Positions 7,286 through 8,064 of a stretch of DNA of 8,064 nucleotides are shown here, one piece after another; the first letter of the stretch is position 1; each line of letters begins with the position of its first letter. Made by a program: the position numbers and the translations under genes. This DNA is from Flavobacteriaceae bacterium (GTDB taxonomy: Bacteria > Bacteroidota > Bacteroidia > Flavobacteriales > Flavobacteriaceae): NCBI GenBank assembly GCA_008081175.1, contig VMCW01000178.1, forward strand, positions 1-8,064. Reading direction: 5' to 3'. Under the pieces are notes generated by a model. It searched no databases. It was not told the origin of the DNA and was given only the letters and a program-made list of their open reading frames with translations.

Positions 7286-7582
7286 ATGAGTGAGCTACTA
7301 AAGATTAAATTGACCATAGCGAACCGCGTATACCCACTTTCAGTTGCTCCAGAACAAGAGTCCTCGCTTCGTGCTTCAGCAAAAAAAATTGAAGCCACGA
7401 TCCAGCAGTTAGAAAAAAATTATGCTGTTCGAGATAAACAAGACGTTCTAGCCATGTGTTCCCTTCAATATGCAGCTCAAGTGGAACAATCAAAAAACAA
7501 TCCTCAGACAACTGTAACTGTTGAGGAAGATAAAATTCAAGAACTTATAGGCTTGATAGATCTCCATTTAGCTGCTTACTAA
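7286..7582 (+). CDS. zapA: cell division protein ZapA
   Basis: The 98-aa cytoplasmic protein matches ZapA in length and layout. An N-terminal beta-hairpin segment (LLKIKLTIANRVYPLSVAPEQE, residues 4-25) leads into the conserved helix with LRASAKKIEATIQQLEKNY (28-46). Then comes a long helix (DKQDVLAMCSLQYAAQVEQ, 49-67) and a C-terminal helical part for dimer and tetramer formation. ZapA cross-links FtsZ protofilaments and stabilises the Z ring. It is the second gene of a two-gene unit, 4 nt after the coiled-coil gene, so the two are almost certainly co-transcribed. Downstream lies a 203-nt gap that holds a 6S-like RNA and then rny. No mutation or truncation is visible. The ATG at 7286 is the natural start at the beginning of the first beta strand. 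Confidence 0.9.
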   Translation: MSELLKIKLTIANRVYPLSVAPEQESSLRASAKKIEATIQQLEKNYAVRDKQDVLAMCSLQYAAQVEQSKNNPQTTVTVEEDKIQELIGLIDLHLAAY

Positions 7583-7595
7583 GTTCTGTAAACAG

Positions 7596-7627
7596 TAATA
7601 CAACACTGCCTGTATTAGTATTTTTTT
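7596..7627 (+). terminator. possible weak intrinsic terminator after zapA
   Basis: The 7-nt arm TAATACA (7596-7602) is the exact reverse complement of TGTATTA (7611-7617), with an 8-nt loop. Seven T residues follow at 7621-7627. This is a terminator-like shape for the zapA transcript, but the stem is AT-rich with one G-C pair, and its 3' arm is also the 5' closing arm of the 6S-like RNA, so the two folds exclude each other. Confidence 0.3.
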
Positions 7628-7773
7628 GATAAACTCAACGAGCTTTTAATTCAGAGAGGTGAGTTTCAGTTGTAAAAGCAAGCTGTCTTTTGAACAGATC
7701 CTTGATCAATTGTGTAGCCTCAAACTTGATTTTTAGGAGTTTATACAAAAAGCACGCTAATACAGGTTTTTTT
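7609..7773 (+). ncRNA. ssrS: 6S-like RNA (6S-Flavo type)
   Basis: The non-coding gap between zapA and rny folds into one long rod. CCTGTATTAG (7609-7618) pairs perfectly with CTAATACAGG (7757-7766), which is followed by seven T residues (7767-7773). A short internal loop then leads to a second stem in which 7623-7636 pairs with 7737-7751 with a single bulged A at 7745. A large bubble comes next (7637-7655 against 7722-7736). The rod continues with GAGGT (7656-7660) / GCCTC (7717-7721), CAGTTG (7667-7672) / CAATTG (7707-7712, one G-U), and a terminal hairpin AAAAG (7674-7678) / CTTTT (7687-7691). This is the architecture of 6S RNA, which mimics an open promoter and binds RNA polymerase. A Bacteroidota form, 6S-Flavo, is a known family. 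The identification rests on this fold and the zapA-rny location, not on a covariance search. The exact 5' and 3' ends are approximate, and no convincing promoter was found. Confidence 0.72.
7757..7773 (+). terminator. 3' end of the 6S-like RNA acting as intrinsic terminator
   Basis: The 3' arm CTAATACAGG of the closing stem runs straight into TTTTTTT, so the rod-shaped RNA can end transcription at its own 3' side. The paired 5' arm is about 140 nt upstream. The U tract ends 12 nt before the rny start codon, so read-through would produce a 6S-rny transcript. Confidence 0.45.
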
Positions 7774-7785
7774 AAAAGGAAAAAA

Positions 7786-8064
7786 ATGGAAACCGATTTC
7801 AATTTTATACTTGTACTAATAGCCTTAGCCATAGGGGTTTTACTTGGTACAATATTAAAAAAAGGGAAGCATAAACGCTTGTTGGAGTCTGCAAAAAAAG
7901 AAGTAGACGAAATGAAGCACAAAGCACAACTCGATGCTGAAGCGATTAAAAAAGAAAAAATACTTCAAGCCAAAGAGCATTTTATTGAACTCAAATCAAA
8001 ACACGATAGTGAAATACACCAAAGAGAAAAAAGAATTACAGAAGTTGAGTCCAAAGCTCGACAC
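7786..8064 (+). CDS. rny: ribonuclease Y, N-terminal part (runs off the window)
   Basis: The first 93 codons are present and open to the window edge. Residues 1-24 hold an N-terminal membrane anchor (METDF, then FILVLIALAIGVLLGTIL). A lysine/glutamate-rich coiled coil follows, containing KILQAKEHFIELKSKHDSEIHQREKRI, the typical N-terminal region of RNase Y in Flavobacteria. The KH and HD domains that bind and cut RNA would lie beyond 8064 and cannot be checked here. RNase Y is a membrane-bound endoribonuclease that starts mRNA decay. The ATG at 7786 is preceded by AAGGA at 7776-7780, an unusually clear Shine-Dalgarno-like stretch for this phylum, and directly precedes the membrane anchor. It lies just after the U tract of the 6S-like RNA, so its expression may depend on read-through or on a promoter inside that region. 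Confidence 0.9.
   Translation, partial: METDFNFILVLIALAIGVLLGTILKKGKHKRLLESAKKEVDEMKHKAQLDAEAIKKEKILQAKEHFIELKSKHDSEIHQREKRITEVESKARH

Noticed and set aside
7553..7588. Possible promoter for the 6S-like RNA (TTG at 7553-7555 and TAAGTTCTG at 7580-7588)
   Set aside because: The second element fits the TAnnTTTG consensus poorly and the spacing of 24 nt is too long, so I did not annotate it, although a promoter in this area is expected.
7635..7922. Minus-strand open frame of 95 codons across the 6S-like RNA and the start of rny
   Set aside because: It overlaps both the structured RNA and the clear RNase Y membrane anchor and coiled coil, and its product resembles no known protein.
1..8064. Search for mobile elements, CRISPR arrays, tRNA genes, toxin-antitoxin or phage-defence genes
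   Set aside because: No direct-repeat arrays, transposase motifs, tRNA-like cloverleaf or defence-family motifs were seen. All coding space belongs to ordinary chromosomal families.

Overview
The window looks like an ordinary, low-GC stretch of chromosome from a member of the Flavobacteriaceae (Bacteroidota). Three things point there: lineage-restricted families (DUF6452 lipoprotein, DUF6048 outer-membrane-type protein, a Flavobacteria-type M23 peptidase, a ZapB-like coiled-coil protein), Bacteroidota-type -7 promoter boxes (TAnnTTTG), and the gene order zapA / 6S-like RNA / rny. No mobile element, CRISPR array, tRNA, rRNA or phage gene was seen.

Left part (13-2612, all minus strand): an apparent three-gene operon read right to left. 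It starts with rlmD, a 23S rRNA m5U methyltransferase with its Fe-S cysteines and catalytic residues intact. Next is a small DUF6452 lipoprotein overlapping rlmD by 8 nt, then a DUF6048 secreted or outer-membrane protein overlapping the lipoprotein gene by 35 nt. A perfect TACATTTG box ends 4 nt before the rlmD start codon, which suggests a leaderless or nearly leaderless mRNA.

Middle (2719-5154, plus strand): rocD (ornithine aminotransferase, with a cysteine-rich insertion) followed 12 nt later by a NifS/IscS-type cysteine desulfurase. Both are PLP enzymes with complete active sites. The desulfurase gene converges on an M23/LytM-type metallopeptidase gene (5159-6835, minus strand) with only 4 nt between the stop codons. 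The peptidase begins with TTG and has a signal peptide.

Right part (6985-8064, plus strand): a cell-division and RNA-metabolism block. It holds a 98-aa coiled-coil ZapB-like protein, zapA 4 nt further on, a 203-nt gap, and the 5' end of rny (RNase Y), which runs off the window. The gap folds into a long rod-shaped RNA with a 10-bp perfect closing stem followed by seven T residues and a central bubble. I read this as the 6S-Flavo RNA, a regulator of RNA polymerase. It is the most interesting element here. Its 5' closing arm can also pair with upstream sequence to form a small terminator-like hairpin, and one inner arm has two possible partners, so a structural switch is possible.
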